NCBI GenBank assembly: GCA_008933995.1
Contig: WARS01000013.1
Location: 15,069,806 to 15,133,805 of the forward strand
From: Datnioides undecimradiatus
Taxonomy: Eukaryota; Chordata; Actinopteri; Lobotiformes; Datnioididae
Reading direction: 5' to 3'
DNA: 64,000 nucleotides
In this document: positions 27,601 through 42,843 of the stretch, one piece after another
How the letters are laid out: each line of letters starts with the position of its first letter
Numbering within the stretch: position 1 is the first letter of the stretch
Position numbers and translations under genes: made by a program
Notes under the pieces: model-generated
What the model saw: the letters and a program-made list of their open reading frames with translations, nothing else
The model's database searches: none
Told to the model about the DNA's origin: nothing

Positions 27601-28565
27601 CAGAGTCTATCAAGCGCATGAGTGTGGTGATGAACAGCAGTGACTCCACCCTATCCCTGGGGCCCTTTGTCCACCACCAGTCCTCATCCGACCATCACAC
27701 CAGCTTCAGCCACCACTCCTCAGACGGGCGCCTGGAGGGCAAGAAGCGCAAGAGCTCTCCTGCCTCCAGCGGCATTAATAGCGGAGGTGGAGCAGGAGGG
27801 CTCGGAGGAGGCGGAGGGGGAGGGGGAGGGGGACCAGGACCAGGTAGACCCAAAGTGGCGAAGTCACCTGCCATTAACAACATCCATGGGAAGCATGGAC
27901 GGAGCATTCCAGGGACACCAGGGCTACCAAACAACTCCCATTTACATCAGGTAGGCTTGATATGCACCAATCAGACAGTGGGGACAAATGTTTGTTTGAA
28001 TAACACATCTCCCACATTTCACATAATTAATATGCACTCAAGCTGTCTGACAGTATGCAGCAGTGTCTAAATATACGATGATTAGCCATTATAGTTGGAT
28101 AATCTCAGTTAGTTTGGATACATTTGCCAAATCACCTGACCCCAAATATAGGCATCAATTTGTATGCATAAAGAAACTACAGGGTTACATTAGAGCAATA
28201 CTTAAAAACACAAATATTTAATAAACAACAATAGTATATTGTTTAGACCCTTGACATACTGTGGACAAGTTCTGTGCTGCAGCTGCAGTTTAGTTATTAA
28301 TGTAGTTGCAAATGTATGTGGGATTTGAATGAGGTTGTCTTACTTTTGGAGTTGCTTCTTATATAAAGAGTGAAATCAATGAAGAATTGCAGCTTTGACT
28401 TGACGCGAAGCAAAATACATTTTGCACTCTAAATTTCTGAACTCTTTGTACTAGAATGTGTTGACTAATTGAAAGCAGCTGATATTTTAGCACAGGACGA
28501 GGACATGGGTAGACTACTTGATTATCTTTTCTCTCCCTCTTCTCCAGCCAAAGGCTCGTCCCTGA
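12633..28565 (+). CDS. atxn7: Ataxin-7, SAGA deubiquitinase-module subunit
   Basis: Nuclear protein that anchors the USP22 deubiquitinase module to the SAGA co-activator. Coding exons: 12633-12837, 13033-13101, 18706-18810, 23429-23726, 24826-25157, 25410-25492, 25817-26097, 26249-26438, 26556-26677, 26795-27950 and 28548-28565. Phases agree throughout and give 952 residues (human 892). The start [12 protein letters not shown] matches human; the in-frame codons upstream have no ATG. A C2H2-like finger (C110, C113, H125, H130) lies in the third exon. The SCA7 domain has C346-x9-C356-x5-C362-x2-H365, followed by [12 protein letters not shown]. The conserved block CHYSG...CTFGSR...[10 protein letters not shown] follows. 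Ser-rich tracts and a Gly run (near residues 890-910) fill the C-terminal half. The last exon encodes only PKARP and stop, as in human. The human polyglutamine is represented only by a short interrupted Gln cluster. Reading on past 27950 would give a different tail, as in some human isoforms. Confidence 0.96.
12687..12713 (+). repeat. Short interrupted CAG cluster of atxn7
   Basis: Codons run CAG CAG CTG AAG CAG CAG CAG ATC CAG, giving residues QQLKQQQIQ at the place where human ATXN7 has its expandable polyglutamine. Every Gln here uses CAG, but CTG, AAG and ATC break the run. Confidence 0.85.
13102..18705 (+). other. Large atxn7 intron without a nested gene
   Basis: I see no coding exon or RNA gene on either strand. 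Contents are ordinary AT-rich sequence plus two GC-balanced, non-repetitive blocks (about 16950-17260 and 18290-18470) that look like regulatory conserved sequence. ORFs of up to about 95 codons here look like chance. Confidence 0.5.
16950..17260. promoter_or_regulatory. Candidate intronic enhancer with paired homeodomain sites
   Basis: Non-repetitive block more balanced in composition than the intron around it. It contains two TTAATTA homeodomain-type sites 13 bases apart (17209-17215 and 17222-17228). Enhancer function is inference; no alignment was made. Confidence 0.25.
18811..23428 (+). other. Second large atxn7 intron
   Basis: No coding exon is recognised. It includes a CTCF-like motif near 19.8 kb, a GC-balanced block at about 21100-21400 and a CT/GA-rich stretch near 21.7-22.0 kb. 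A minus-strand ORF of 128 codons at 19660-20046 resembles no protein family I know and is probably chance. Confidence 0.5.
19797..19815 (+). promoter_or_regulatory. CTCF-like motif in an atxn7 intron
   Basis: CGGCCACTAGAGGGAGGTA matches the CTCF core on the plus strand except for the C expected after AGRKGG. It is oriented towards the minus-strand motif at 35.8 kb. Confidence 0.3.
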
Positions 28566-28796
28566 CAGTGGTGTCCGGCTTCTGTGTATGGAACCGGCAG
28601 GCGGACGGGGAATAGTCCGGAGCAGTCCGCATACTGCTCTGAACTGCACGAGGCCTTCTAAAATCAAACCCACATTACTCTCAGCTTCCCACAATCCTCA
28701 GGGTGGAGATGATCTGGACTGCCCAGTGAAGTCAATGTGGTCCTTACTATTTCTCCCAAAGCCATGTGTGTTCGTGTGCGTGTATGTATGAGAGTG

Positions 28797-28799
<3 letters not shown>

Positions 28800-28827
<28 letters not shown>
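28800..28827. repeat. TG microsatellite
   Basis: Fourteen uninterrupted TG units in the presumed atxn7 3' UTR. Confidence 0.9.
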
Positions 28828-31738
28828 ATGAAGGAGGGAGGGCGGTGGCACTATATGGGGATAGTGTGGAGCGCCAGGGGTCTAATGAGCGAGCCAAGGA
28901 CCCCCCACCCCCCTCCACATGCAAGTGTTGTCCCAGTACTTTGAGAGGTCTTCCTGTCTGGTTGGAACAATAACAACAGCCATGGGTCTCTTGAGCTGCG
29001 GTTCAAAGCTCATTGGGTTCAGGTTAAGGGCTGCTGTGAGCTGTCATGACGCTGAGCAACTGGGGAGATAACAAGCCGATCTCTTCCATGTTTGTCAGAA
29101 TGCGTGTGTGAATGCGCGTGCGTGGACGAGTTTTATTCTCATGTCAGATTCTGCTGGACTACTGGAATTTCCAACTTAATTACACCCCCAGCGCCTGATC
29201 TCAGAAGCCTTGGAAGGAGAGCAGGAGGAGCAGCAAACTGTTACTTGCAACACCTTAAACAACACACAATCACCTTGTTGTTTCACTTTCCGTTAGTCTG
29301 ACTCTCTCTGGTAACATGTTGAGTAACCTCAGGTTACATGCTGTAGCCTGAGAGGAGCCCGTAGGGATGATCTGGTCAATTTTTTGATTATCAAGAATAA
29401 TTATGCAAGTGTTACCTTTTTATGATTTCTTATGAGCTTTTTACACTGAACTACAAAGAGTCTCTGTAGACATGGTGGAGACGGTTGTGCTTTCAAATGT
29501 GAAAAGGACGCCTGATGTGCCCATTCGATTGAATCTTTTGTCAGAGAGATGGCTCGGTCTTGAGGACACCTGTTAATTTTCTGAATCTATTCATTGTGCA
29601 AAACGATCACCACAGTAGACCTACCCCCAACTGTGAACAGCACTAAATAACTACTTTCTCCACAGGCACTGCTTAGTTGTCCACAAAGCTAGCCAAAAGC
29701 TGCGATCAGCTTTGCCAACTACTTTTTTTTGTAAACTAAAAGGTGGACAGTCTTGCTCATGAAGCGGTGATGGTGCGTTGCCTGTGTGGATATGAAAACA
29801 AATCTGTGCAAACTGCATTGTTGCCACAACTTACCTACTTTCAACCATCCAGCTGTGTGAAACCCACAGCTGTCATGGGCAGATGTGAATTGTAATGTTT
29901 ATTTTTCCTACGTAGGGAATCAGGTATGGTACGTCTTAACTGGAGCAAACTTTATGCACGTCACCTGTCTTCTGTGGGTTTGATTGTCCCTCCTGTGTGT
30001 AACCACTACCCGAGCTCTGGGTGTTTCAAGTTTCAATGCTTTGCCGTTGACACTACGTTGGTGTGCGTGTAGAGAAAAGGTTTGTCTCAGTCGAACGGAC
30101 AGCCAGGCTTTATACTCTATTCCTTTGTCAAAACGGAGTCTTAAATCAGGCAATAGTTGCCCATTTCATTGGGATGTTTGCATATTTTGAGTAGTCCCGA
30201 GTGGGTTTTATGGTGCGAGATTCATAGAGATGGCTTCACGGGACACATTTAAACTTTTGGCAACACCTGTTGATTTATGGAACCTCCACTGATGTCAGAT
30301 AGTGTGGAAAAAAGTAGGAGAGACAAATTTTTTTTTTATTAAGAATCTTAATTTAGCTTTTTTTTTTCTTGTAGCCTATGTATCAAACAAGTATTGAAGT
30401 ATCCCTATTTGAGAATACATATTTTGTTAAGAAATTGTACATAGTGAAATATGTATTTTTGCACAGGCATTTTTCGTACACGCTGAATTTTTGGTACAGT
30501 TTTAAAAAAAAATAAAATAAAAAGTCATTATTTATTTAGTAAAAAAAAACAAAAAAAAGATGAAAAGTTAGTGGTTCACTGCCAAGTCTATATAAATGCA
30601 ATACGCCTATATGTAGAAGCTGAAGCATCTCATGAATCATGTACTGAAAACCTTTAAGGAACAAAGATAAAGTGTTGCCACTGTAGCATGTGTCTGTCTG
30701 ACAGAGAATACCTTTATTCACTTTTCAAGGTCTCAATCACATGTGCTTTTACAAGACATTTTACGTTGCCTATGAATCAACACAACAAAAAAAGATGTTA
30801 CTCTATGACCCAATTAGCCTGTGATTTTGAACTGTCCTGCAGGCTTGAAGCTGTGCCCATTGTCTAACTGGTTTCCATGGATTCTTCAGTCACACTTTGA
30901 AGACCTTAAACACCTTCCATGATTGAAACACTTAACGTTCTTTTATAAAAGGCTGAAGGGAATAAGCAATCATTGCAAGGAAGAGGAACACTTCAAACAG
31001 TCCAACTGCTTGCATTATCGTTGCCAAACAAGTAATTTGAATCACAGCTTTTAAAGAAAATAGTTTGCAGCTTTTAAAAGAAATATCAAATTAAGAAAGT
31101 GCCTGAATTTGTTTCACCCTGACTGTTTGAGGACAGTATTCTTTGGGTTGTTTTACCTTACTTGAATGTTCGAAGTGTTTAGGAGTTTGCGTTTAAATCT
31201 GCCTATGAACCCTAAATGTGGTAAAACCCTGAGCTTGTCAGCTGCCCATTATGAAACACTTTAGTATTGTGTGTTTTTCTTTGGGGAGGGGGTGGGTGGG
31301 GTTTATCCAAGTTTTCCAGACAAGACGTCGAGATTTTCTGTTAGCCTCAGTGTGTGGCTTAAGCCCCCTCTGGTTAACTGGGATTTGTACGTATGAATCT
31401 TCAATCAAGTGTTTTGTTTACCCTCAAACACAACTGACATCTTGGCATTGTTTCCAGTAGACGGAAACATTGCAGTGATGTCTCTTTTTTATTAGCACCA
31501 TAGACTTGGAATGTGAAAGTGAGAGAGAATACAGCTCGTGTTTGGGAGGAAAAAAATAAATCCACCATTCATACTATGTAAAAGCGTGTATAGATTTTTT
31601 TTGTATACATTATCAAAATCATTTTCAGCTGGACTTATGTATTGGCTGCTATGTAATTCATGAACAAAACATAGGTTAGAATTAATATTTAAAGAAAAAA
31701 GATTGTATAGTATATTTGTTTTGTAACAAGTTTCTGTA

Positions 31739-31744
31739 AATAAA
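31739..31744 (+). terminator. Distal poly(A) signal of atxn7
   Basis: AATAAA at the end of the long UTR, followed by a T/G-rich stretch. A further AATAAA lies at 31798-31803. Both precede the convergent psmd6 signal. Confidence 0.55.
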
Positions 31745-31848
31745 ATAATTTATACTGCTATTTATATGAAATGCTGTGTCTGCCTCTTTCCTCCAATAAT
31801 AAAAAAAAAAACTGCGCAGAGAAATGCAATCGCAACAGTTAAACAAAT

Positions 31849-31854
31849 TTTATT
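31849..31854 (-). terminator. Poly(A) signal of psmd6
   Basis: AATAAA on the minus strand, about 107 bases past the psmd6 stop codon; the only canonical signal in that stretch. Confidence 0.65.
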
Positions 31855-31960
31855 ATGTACACAATATAAGAGTCACTTTGTCAGACAAACTACAGGTTTG
31901 GGTATACCAAGAATGGATGCAAGTTCCCCTTGTGGTAATGTGAAAATATGGCCTTCGTGG

Positions 31961-35617
<3,657 letters not shown>

Positions 35618-35760
35618 TTTTAAACCAAATTTCTAAAAAGCTACACACAGACGGAAAGGTTTCTTTGTGCAGACAGTCCACTTCTCGCCGTTACCAGCTA
35701 GTCTACGATGACTACGGAAAACACTGGACAGTGTTGCTTCCGCCGGAGCGTCAGTCAGTG
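35618..35760 (-). promoter_or_regulatory. psmd6 promoter region
   Basis: CpG-containing sequence upstream of the psmd6 ATG with an ETS-type CGGAAG on the minus strand (35737-35742) and no TATA box in a suitable place, consistent with a housekeeping promoter. I did not find an NRF1-type antioxidant element. Confidence 0.4.
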
Positions 35761-35812
35761 AGGGGAGTAAAGAGCGGAGGACGGTCTGACATTTAATAAC
35801 CATCTTATCGTG

Positions 35813-35830
35813 TGCTGCCCCCCGCTGGAC
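35813..35830 (-). promoter_or_regulatory. CTCF-like motif upstream of psmd6
   Basis: The minus strand reads CCAGCGGGGGGCAGCAC, one base from the CTCF consensus core. It lies about 0.2 kb upstream of the psmd6 ATG, on the side facing the sugar transporter. Confidence 0.4.
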
Positions 35831-38366
35831 GTCAGTATGAACAACACCTGTCTAACAAGCCGTACAGCATTCAAACCGTACCAAACGCTAAGCTTTATTG
35901 TATTGATGTCGTTTATTCAAATATTTTGTGATAAACTGACATACTTTTTCACGTTTTGTGCTAACAGGATGTAATACAAAAGTCGCCGTAAATGATGTGG
36001 ACTAAAAATAGACTTGAAAATGCCACAGCAAAATGTCTTTCCAAAGATTTCCATACACCTGGTTATGTTTGTAAATAATATATTAATTTTTTTTTTCTTT
36101 TCTAAGTTCTTTCTGGGCTATCTCACAGATTCCTTTGTGCATTACATTGGGGGTCAAAAGTGTTCATCAACCACACTAAGTGTTTTCAGTATGCCCACTG
36201 ACTTTTTAAATAGACCTACTTACTGAGGTTTTCAGCTGAGATATATGATCATGAAATTACACAAAGCTGATTTTTGTTATTTCACAAGGTCACCGGGAAT
36301 GTATACAAACACACACATAAACTGGCACAGGACCACCAGCTGAACACAACAACATATTAGGAGAAATAGGGAAAAAAAAAGGAAAGCTTTTGTTATCATT
36401 GCATCAACATGTGCACATGTACACAATGCCATACATGTTTGATACACAGTCAGAAAAAGACATACGACACTGTTTAGTCACTGTCACTGTCACTATAAAC
36501 AGAGATACACTTTTCAGCTTTAATTTAGAGCAGTGCTACTTTGCTACTATGCACAAACAAACAGAATAATAGATAACAGAATGCACGTATATATTTCTTG
36601 TCACAAAATCCACACTGTTTAATACCCAATTTTCCAAGTGGGCATGTATCTGTAAATGATAGTTCTAGTTGTATCATTAAAGGTATAGTTGAGTAAATAT
36701 TTGTAAAAACGTTTCCCCATGGGACACATTTTCCTAATTAATGTAAAATGAGTTTACATAGTTTTCACTATATCGCTGCCAAAGTATTCCTCTGTGCCAA
36801 AATGAGTTTAATCAGACTTGTCAACCTGCGCAGTAACATCTGTCCACTCTGCCAGGCAGATGAGTGACTCACACAGTGGAAGTTGTTGTCAGAGTTGCAG
36901 AGTGATTGCTGGTTACTTTATTTCTAGTTAGAACGCCTTAAGAGTTAATGATAACCAGCCCGAAATACTTAACAGAGTCCATGGAGCCTGTACCAATGCA
37001 CTGTACAGTCCAGGCCAGCTAAGACAGAATGGAAACTTTACTGACGCAACTGGTAGGCTTTCACTGAATTTTGATTAATTTGTTTAATAGTAGACAGTAT
37101 TATTTTTATATACATATAGATACTTATACACACACACACACACACATATATATATGTATACACACAAATGATCACAGGTTGGTTGAAGCAGTAAAAATAG
37201 TTTTGTAAAAATGTATAGCGGTATATTCTGTAGAAACCCATATTATGCTTCGGACAAACTTTTATCAACAGAGAAAATGAATGAGGTTGAAGCAGACAGG
37301 TTGTTTTTTGAGTTTGTCAGAGATGAGTGACTCATCCAAACCACAGTTTTAGCTGAGTCATTCCAGTTTGTCACTTTCACCAGACTTATTTTTGAAACTC
37401 AAACTTTATTCAATGAAAAAAAACCCCCAAACAATACAAGCCATTTAAATCTGAGTATTGTTGTATTAAGGTACAGTTGAGTTTTTGTTTCAGTAAGTCT
37501 GAAAATATTAGGATCGTTTTGACTTTAAATATACATTAATACAAATCCTAAGATATTTGAGTGATTTTTATAATAGAAATGATCGACACAGGAACACTTA
37601 TATATACAGTTTTTTTGGGATTTGCCTTAAATTAAATTCATGAAAGTTGTTACTTTATAGTGTTACACTGAGCGGTCCTTAATTTATAGAAGGATTGCTT
37701 AAGATTGCATTTCTTCATGTAAACAACTATTGTATTCATTCATGATTGTATTCATTTCCCAAAGTGATTGTTATACTTTAAATAAGATATCCTTCATGAT
37801 TAGCATCAGAGCATCTGTTTTCCTAATAAAACACTGTTCTCTCTTACATACATTATACATAAAATGTTGTGGTGACTATATAATACAGTAAATTTCTGTT
37901 GAAAGGTTTATTGATCTGGTATTTGACTATTGTTGCTGTTGTAGATTATGACCATACCCTTAATAATAATAACAACTTTAACTGTATGGCAGCTTTCATA
38001 CATAAAATGCTGATCAAAAGTCACTGCAGTGCTGCAATAAAAACAAAACAATACAAAGACTAAATAGGTTAATTAAATAGAATATAAAATCCAAATGAAG
38101 GTAAAGAAATAAAAGTAGAATCAAGTATGAAAGCACATTTCCCTATCATTAAAGAGTAGGACTCATGTGTGAAGTTACCATTTGCATGGAGTCTAACATC
38201 TTGAAGTAGCTCTATTATTAGTGTCTTTGTATGAGTCTGCAGATTTTTCTTCAAAACATCTACAACCCAGATGACAAAAATATCTGGACTGAAGGAGGCT
38301 AAAATTACTTCTGTCTGTGTCTAATCTCTACTGAGTCTCATTTCTGTCCTTCACTTGGCTTCATAG
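35831..38366. other. Interval between psmd6 and the sugar transporter
   Basis: AT-rich, with a CA/TA microsatellite at 37128-37154. The promoter and first coding exon of the sugar transporter should lie here, but I could not single out an ATG exon with a convincing donor. Confidence 0.5.
37128..37154. repeat. Compound CA/TA microsatellite
   Basis: A run of CA dinucleotides passes directly into TA dinucleotides. Confidence 0.85.
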
Positions 38367-38503
38367 ACCCACGGTAATGCTTTGTTCCTCATCATTATTT
38401 TGGGCATTGGTGGAAGTTTTCAGTCTGGCTACCACATAACTGGACTGAGTTCTCCCTCACCGGTGAGATACATCACTTTCCTTTCATCCTGCAGTTTGTT
38501 GCT

Positions 38504-38547
<44 letters not shown>

Positions 38548-41500
38548 GTCTTCAAACTCTCTAAACCAAGTGAACGAGTGTGTCTGTGTTTCAGAGTCAA
38601 AAGTTAAAACAGAAAAAAGAAAGAGCATTATATCAGTTTTTGCTGATTTGCATTTTCACTGCAGTACATACAGCGCTTCATCAACAGCAGCTGGTACGAC
38701 AGATATGAAGAGCTTCCGCCCTCACATACAATCACCATGATCTGGTCCCTGATTGTTTCCATGTATGCCATCGGGGGTCTCTTTGGCGCCACAAGTGTCA
38801 AATTTGCGTCAGGCTTGCTGGGAAGGTGAGTAAGACTTAATGCAGCTTTCATTTGGAAGAAAGGGATAGAGGAGACTTGAAGTGATGTGTGTTTCTTCAC
38901 CAGAAAAAAGACGATGATCGCTAACAGCATCATTGCTGTCACTGCCGCAGGGATCATGCTGACAAGTAAAAGTGCCAAATCATATGAAATGATTATTGTG
39001 GCAAGGATCCTGTATGGCTACACAGCAGGTAGGCCACATTCTGCAGCAAACTTAACACCCGTGACATTTTTACTTGAGCAATTAACATCCTGTTTCATGA
39101 CCTTTAGGTTTGGGACTGAGCACCCATTTGATGTACCTGGCAGAGATTTCACCCAGAAAGTTAAGAGGCATAGTGACTCTGAGCTCTGTGACCTTCATGT
39201 CACTTGGCAAACTGTCTGGACAGTTTTTTGGTCTGAGGTATGCAGACCTCAGTGTACACTGAATGCACAAATATTAGTGATAAGGCATTGTATTCTAGTC
39301 ATTTTCACAAAAAAAGGACAAATTTGGAAAAACTTTTAAGAGAATTTTCCAAAAAAGAGCTTGTATTGCTATGAGGATGCATAAAAAAAGATATAATTTT
39401 CCACAGTAAAAGCTTTCAAACTGAGCTTTATAAGCATCCTGATTGGTTACTTTGCTTTTTCAGTGAGATCCTTGGTCGAGAGGAGCTGTGGAACATCGTC
39501 CTCTGCGTCCCTACGGTTTTCTCCATGGTTCAGATTATAGTGTTGCCTTTTCTTCCTGAGGCTCCCAGATATTTATACGTAGAGAAAGGGGATGATAAGG
39601 CTTGCAAGAAAGGTTGGTATATTCCCCCATATTCATTCTGTGCCTGACTAAAGTGCCTTTTACAGTCTGAGTGCAAATGATCTTTGATCTGGAAAATGTC
39701 AAGTGTACGGTGTGGGATCGCTGTAAGTTTTGATCTGCTCACTAGTTCTGGATCATAGTGCATTTTTATCACTCTGCTTAAGAAACATTCATACAGACAC
39801 ATTATATATTTAATGTTTTGTATCAGATCTTTTTAATGGATGTCTGTGTTTCTGGGCTTTCTGGGCTTTCCCAGCTCTCCAGAATCTGTGGGGCAAAGGT
39901 GACTACAAAGAGGAGATGGATGAGATGTTAGCTGAGCAGGCAGCCATTGAAGCAGCCCCACCAAAAAGCCCTCTTGAGCTTCTGAGGGACAGAACCGTCC
40001 GATGGCAGCTCATGTCCATGTCCATCATCTACTTCTGTAACCAGATGTCAGGAATGTCTGTGGTGAGGATGAAAATGCCTTTTTTCGAGCTAATTTTACC
40101 ACCGAATAAAACAACAAAGATCATAACTTCTCAAATCAAACCAATACTTCTTTCCTTCTCAGATCAGCACTTTCAGTTTTGACATCTTCCTGGAGGCAGG
40201 TATACCAAGAGACAAGATCCGCTATGTCACTCTCAGTCTTGGTGTATCTGAAATTATCACCACCATCTCCTGTGTGAGTAACTTCCCTCAGCTCTTTAGA
40301 GTGTCACAACATCTGCACTGCAGCCACAGTGTGGTCCGTGTTTTCATTGCATGGAAAACATTTTTTGTTTTGTTTTGTTTTTTGTCACTTTACATCCCAG
40401 AATGTTAATGGAGACTTATCTCAACAGAAGCGCACTTTGATGTGGAAATATTGACCAAAAATTTGTCATGTCCAGTTTGACAAACGCAGCATAACCTGCC
40501 AGCTCATTCAAGCAGTCATACCACGAACGGCCTCATCACACTGCAGCATCCTGTGTATCCGACTCAAAGTGGTATACTTACGCTTCCAGTGTGGCCCTGT
40601 CAGCAGCCTCGCCACTTAACTCAAAGCTATAGTCACTTGCTGCTACTGCTGCTGTTCACAGAGCATTTCAAAATCCCCCCATCCATCCCAACATCCAGCT
40701 GTGGGTTCTGAGCCTGTTCTGTTATCTTTTGGGGAGTGACAAGGTCAGAGCACAGATGTCAAACATCAACCTTATGCATGTTCGACATTCATGCAATCAT
40801 CTACTCCATGCAAGTTGGCTGACTGGATTGTATTTAAATGATTTACATACAGGATGTCTGTATACTGTGCGCAGTGCTGAGCATAAGTGTCGGGTTTAGG
40901 AGCAAAGTGGAAACAGGCAAAACTGAAGCAAAAAAATAAGTTGACAATTGCATAAGACAACATTTTGTGGTCATACTGTGCAAGAAATTGTCATATCCAG
41001 CGGTAAACTGTTCAAATTCACATTATTCCCATGAAGTATTTTATAGCCTTTACTGCTGAGGAGTGTTAGCAAATATTAGACACACAGAATGTCCTTAGCA
41101 CATTTTTTGATTTCTTGATGTCTCTCTCTCTCTCTCTCTCTCTCTCAGGGACTGCTGATTGAGCGCACAGGCAGGAGGCCGTTGTTCTGGGGGGGTTATG
41201 GTCTCATGTCTGCCACCTGGGTGTTTGTTACTGTTACACTCAACCTGAAGGTAAACCTGTCATCCCTGAACACTGACATGTGTGTGTGTTTTGAAGATAT
41301 GCATCATAAAGGCTGGGTTCACCAAAATGTACTCAACAAAAAACACATTTTCAGATATTTTTGAACTGCTAATAGTGTTCAAGCCCTGCTGGCAGTTTTA
41401 GTTTTGTTTCCATGTGTTTTAAACATGAGTTGCTGACAATAGAGCTGAATGGAAATTTTGTTTGTGGTATTCACAGCATTACAAAAAGTACATTAAATAA

Positions 41501-42317
41501 AATCAACATCAAGTAATTCGTCCCTTAATTTCATAGAATGAAACCGTTTATTGAAATATAATAAAATCTGAAAAAGTGCTGCCAACAAAACAGAAAAAAC
41601 AGGAGTTTAAATAAGAGGTCTAAAATGATCTACATAGCAGAACAAAAACATATTCACATGTACAACATCGTCTTCCTGCAGGAGTCCAGCTATTGGGTTC
41701 CATTCATCACAGCTGGTTTGATCATCTTCTTCATTCTCTTCTTCTATGCTGGACCTGGTATGTTGCTTTACAAACTGGATCATGGGTCACACAGAAAATA
41801 TGTTTCTATGTAAAGATGATCAAAAGAATCATTTGTGTCATCAGGCGGCGCTGCAGCTACTCTCAACTGCGAGGTCTTCATCCAGTCTAATCGAATGGCA
41901 GCATTTGTCCTCATGGGGATCCAGCGCTGGTTGTTGTTTGCTGTGCTGGGGCTCATCTTTCCATTCCTCATTGTGAGCGCAAAAAACTATTTTGATTTTC
42001 ATCAAAATAGAGATTTTGTCTTGTTTTAATACTATTATAATTAGGATCAAACACAGAATTCACATGTTTCAGTGTGTATTATGTTTATTATGTTTTCTTC
42101 ATCTTTACCCTCCTTCTCTTCTCTGACCCAGAATGCCCTGAACTCATACTGCTTTGTGGTGTTCACCTGCGTGTGCCTGCTGGGTTGTCTTTATACCTTC
42201 TTCCTCCTGCCTGAGACTAAAGGGAAGACCCTGCTGGAGATCTCAGAGTTGTTTAAAGCCATCACCGTCTGTGGGAAAACCTTCACTGAGGAAAAGATGA
42301 TGGAGACCAAGTTATAA
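38367..42317 (+). CDS. Class II facilitative sugar transporter, SLC2A11/SLC2A15-like (first exon not found)
   Basis: Major facilitator membrane protein of the GLUT family. Eleven exons: 38367-38462, 38665-38825, 38904-39028, 39108-39237, 39464-39612, 39875-40062, 40163-40273, 41149-41250, 41682-41757, 41845-41972 and 42132-42317. They give 483 residues in consistent phase. No in-frame Met precedes the first helix, so a short upstream exon is missing from this model. Family marks in order: GIGGSFQSGYH in helix 1, GRKK after helix 2, PEAPRYLYV (the PESPR motif) before the central loop, RTGRRPLF after helix 8, GPGGAA in helix 10 and PETKGKT after helix 12. The helix 7 segment reads NQMSGMSV in place of the usual QQLSG, and the Trp typical of class I helix 10 is absent, which fits class II. 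Overall it is nearest to human GLUT11. Related fish and bird genes act in pigment cells, but orthology and substrate are not settled here. Confidence 0.85.
38507..38543. repeat. TC microsatellite in a sugar-transporter intron
   Basis: Eighteen TC units in the intron after the first recognised exon, well upstream of the next acceptor. Confidence 0.9.
41121..41146 (+). repeat. TC microsatellite forming a splice acceptor
   Basis: Thirteen TC units run directly into the AG (41147-41148) of the exon at 41149-41250 and form its whole polypyrimidine tract. Confidence 0.9.
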
Positions 42318-42356
42318 GTCCAGATACAGACTATTGTATCAAGCTCACAGATGAAT

Positions 42357-42362
42357 AATAAA
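42357..42362 (+). terminator. Poly(A) signal of the sugar-transporter gene
   Basis: AATAAA 39 bases after the stop codon; a second one is at 42440-42445. Either could be used. Confidence 0.55.
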
Positions 42363-42798
42363 TGAGCTGATGTGACGAAAAGGACAAGGTTCATGCTTTG
42401 TGAAGTGCTTCTGCAAAAACAGTGAAAACCTGTACCAATAATAAACAATAGTATTTTATTCCTCACCAGTGTTCATAAAAAGGTGTCACTCCTGATGCAA
42501 ATTTACTGTTGTTCTCTCATTGTAGTCTCTTATTGTTCTCACATGTCTTTTTTTCTGTAGCTTTTTTTTTTTTTTTTTACAGACAGGATTTTCACAACAT
42601 TTCGCGCTTGCAAACACCCAGGACAGAAAATAATTAGTAAAATACACAGCTATACTCTTACACTCATTAAACATGCCTTCACCGAACGATTCATCCCTAA
42701 TTAAATTTGAACATGATACTTTTTAAGTACCTTCGTTAAGGTTTTGGACTTGCAGGTTTGCATTAACAGAAAAAAGCCCTTGCAAAAGACAGCTTGAC

Positions 42799-42843
<45 letters not shown>
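42799..42843. repeat. Compound TA/TG microsatellite
   Basis: About ten TA units followed by twelve TG units. Confidence 0.9.

Larger units (their letters stand above)
28566..31764 (+). other. atxn7 3' untranslated region
   Basis: About 3.2 kb follow the atxn7 stop with no further coding exon. It contains a TG microsatellite (28800-28827), several poly-A and poly-T runs and two overlapping AATAAA hexamers at 30511-30521 that could give a shorter transcript. The main signal is probably at 31739-31744. The UTR boundary is inferred from that signal. Confidence 0.55.
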
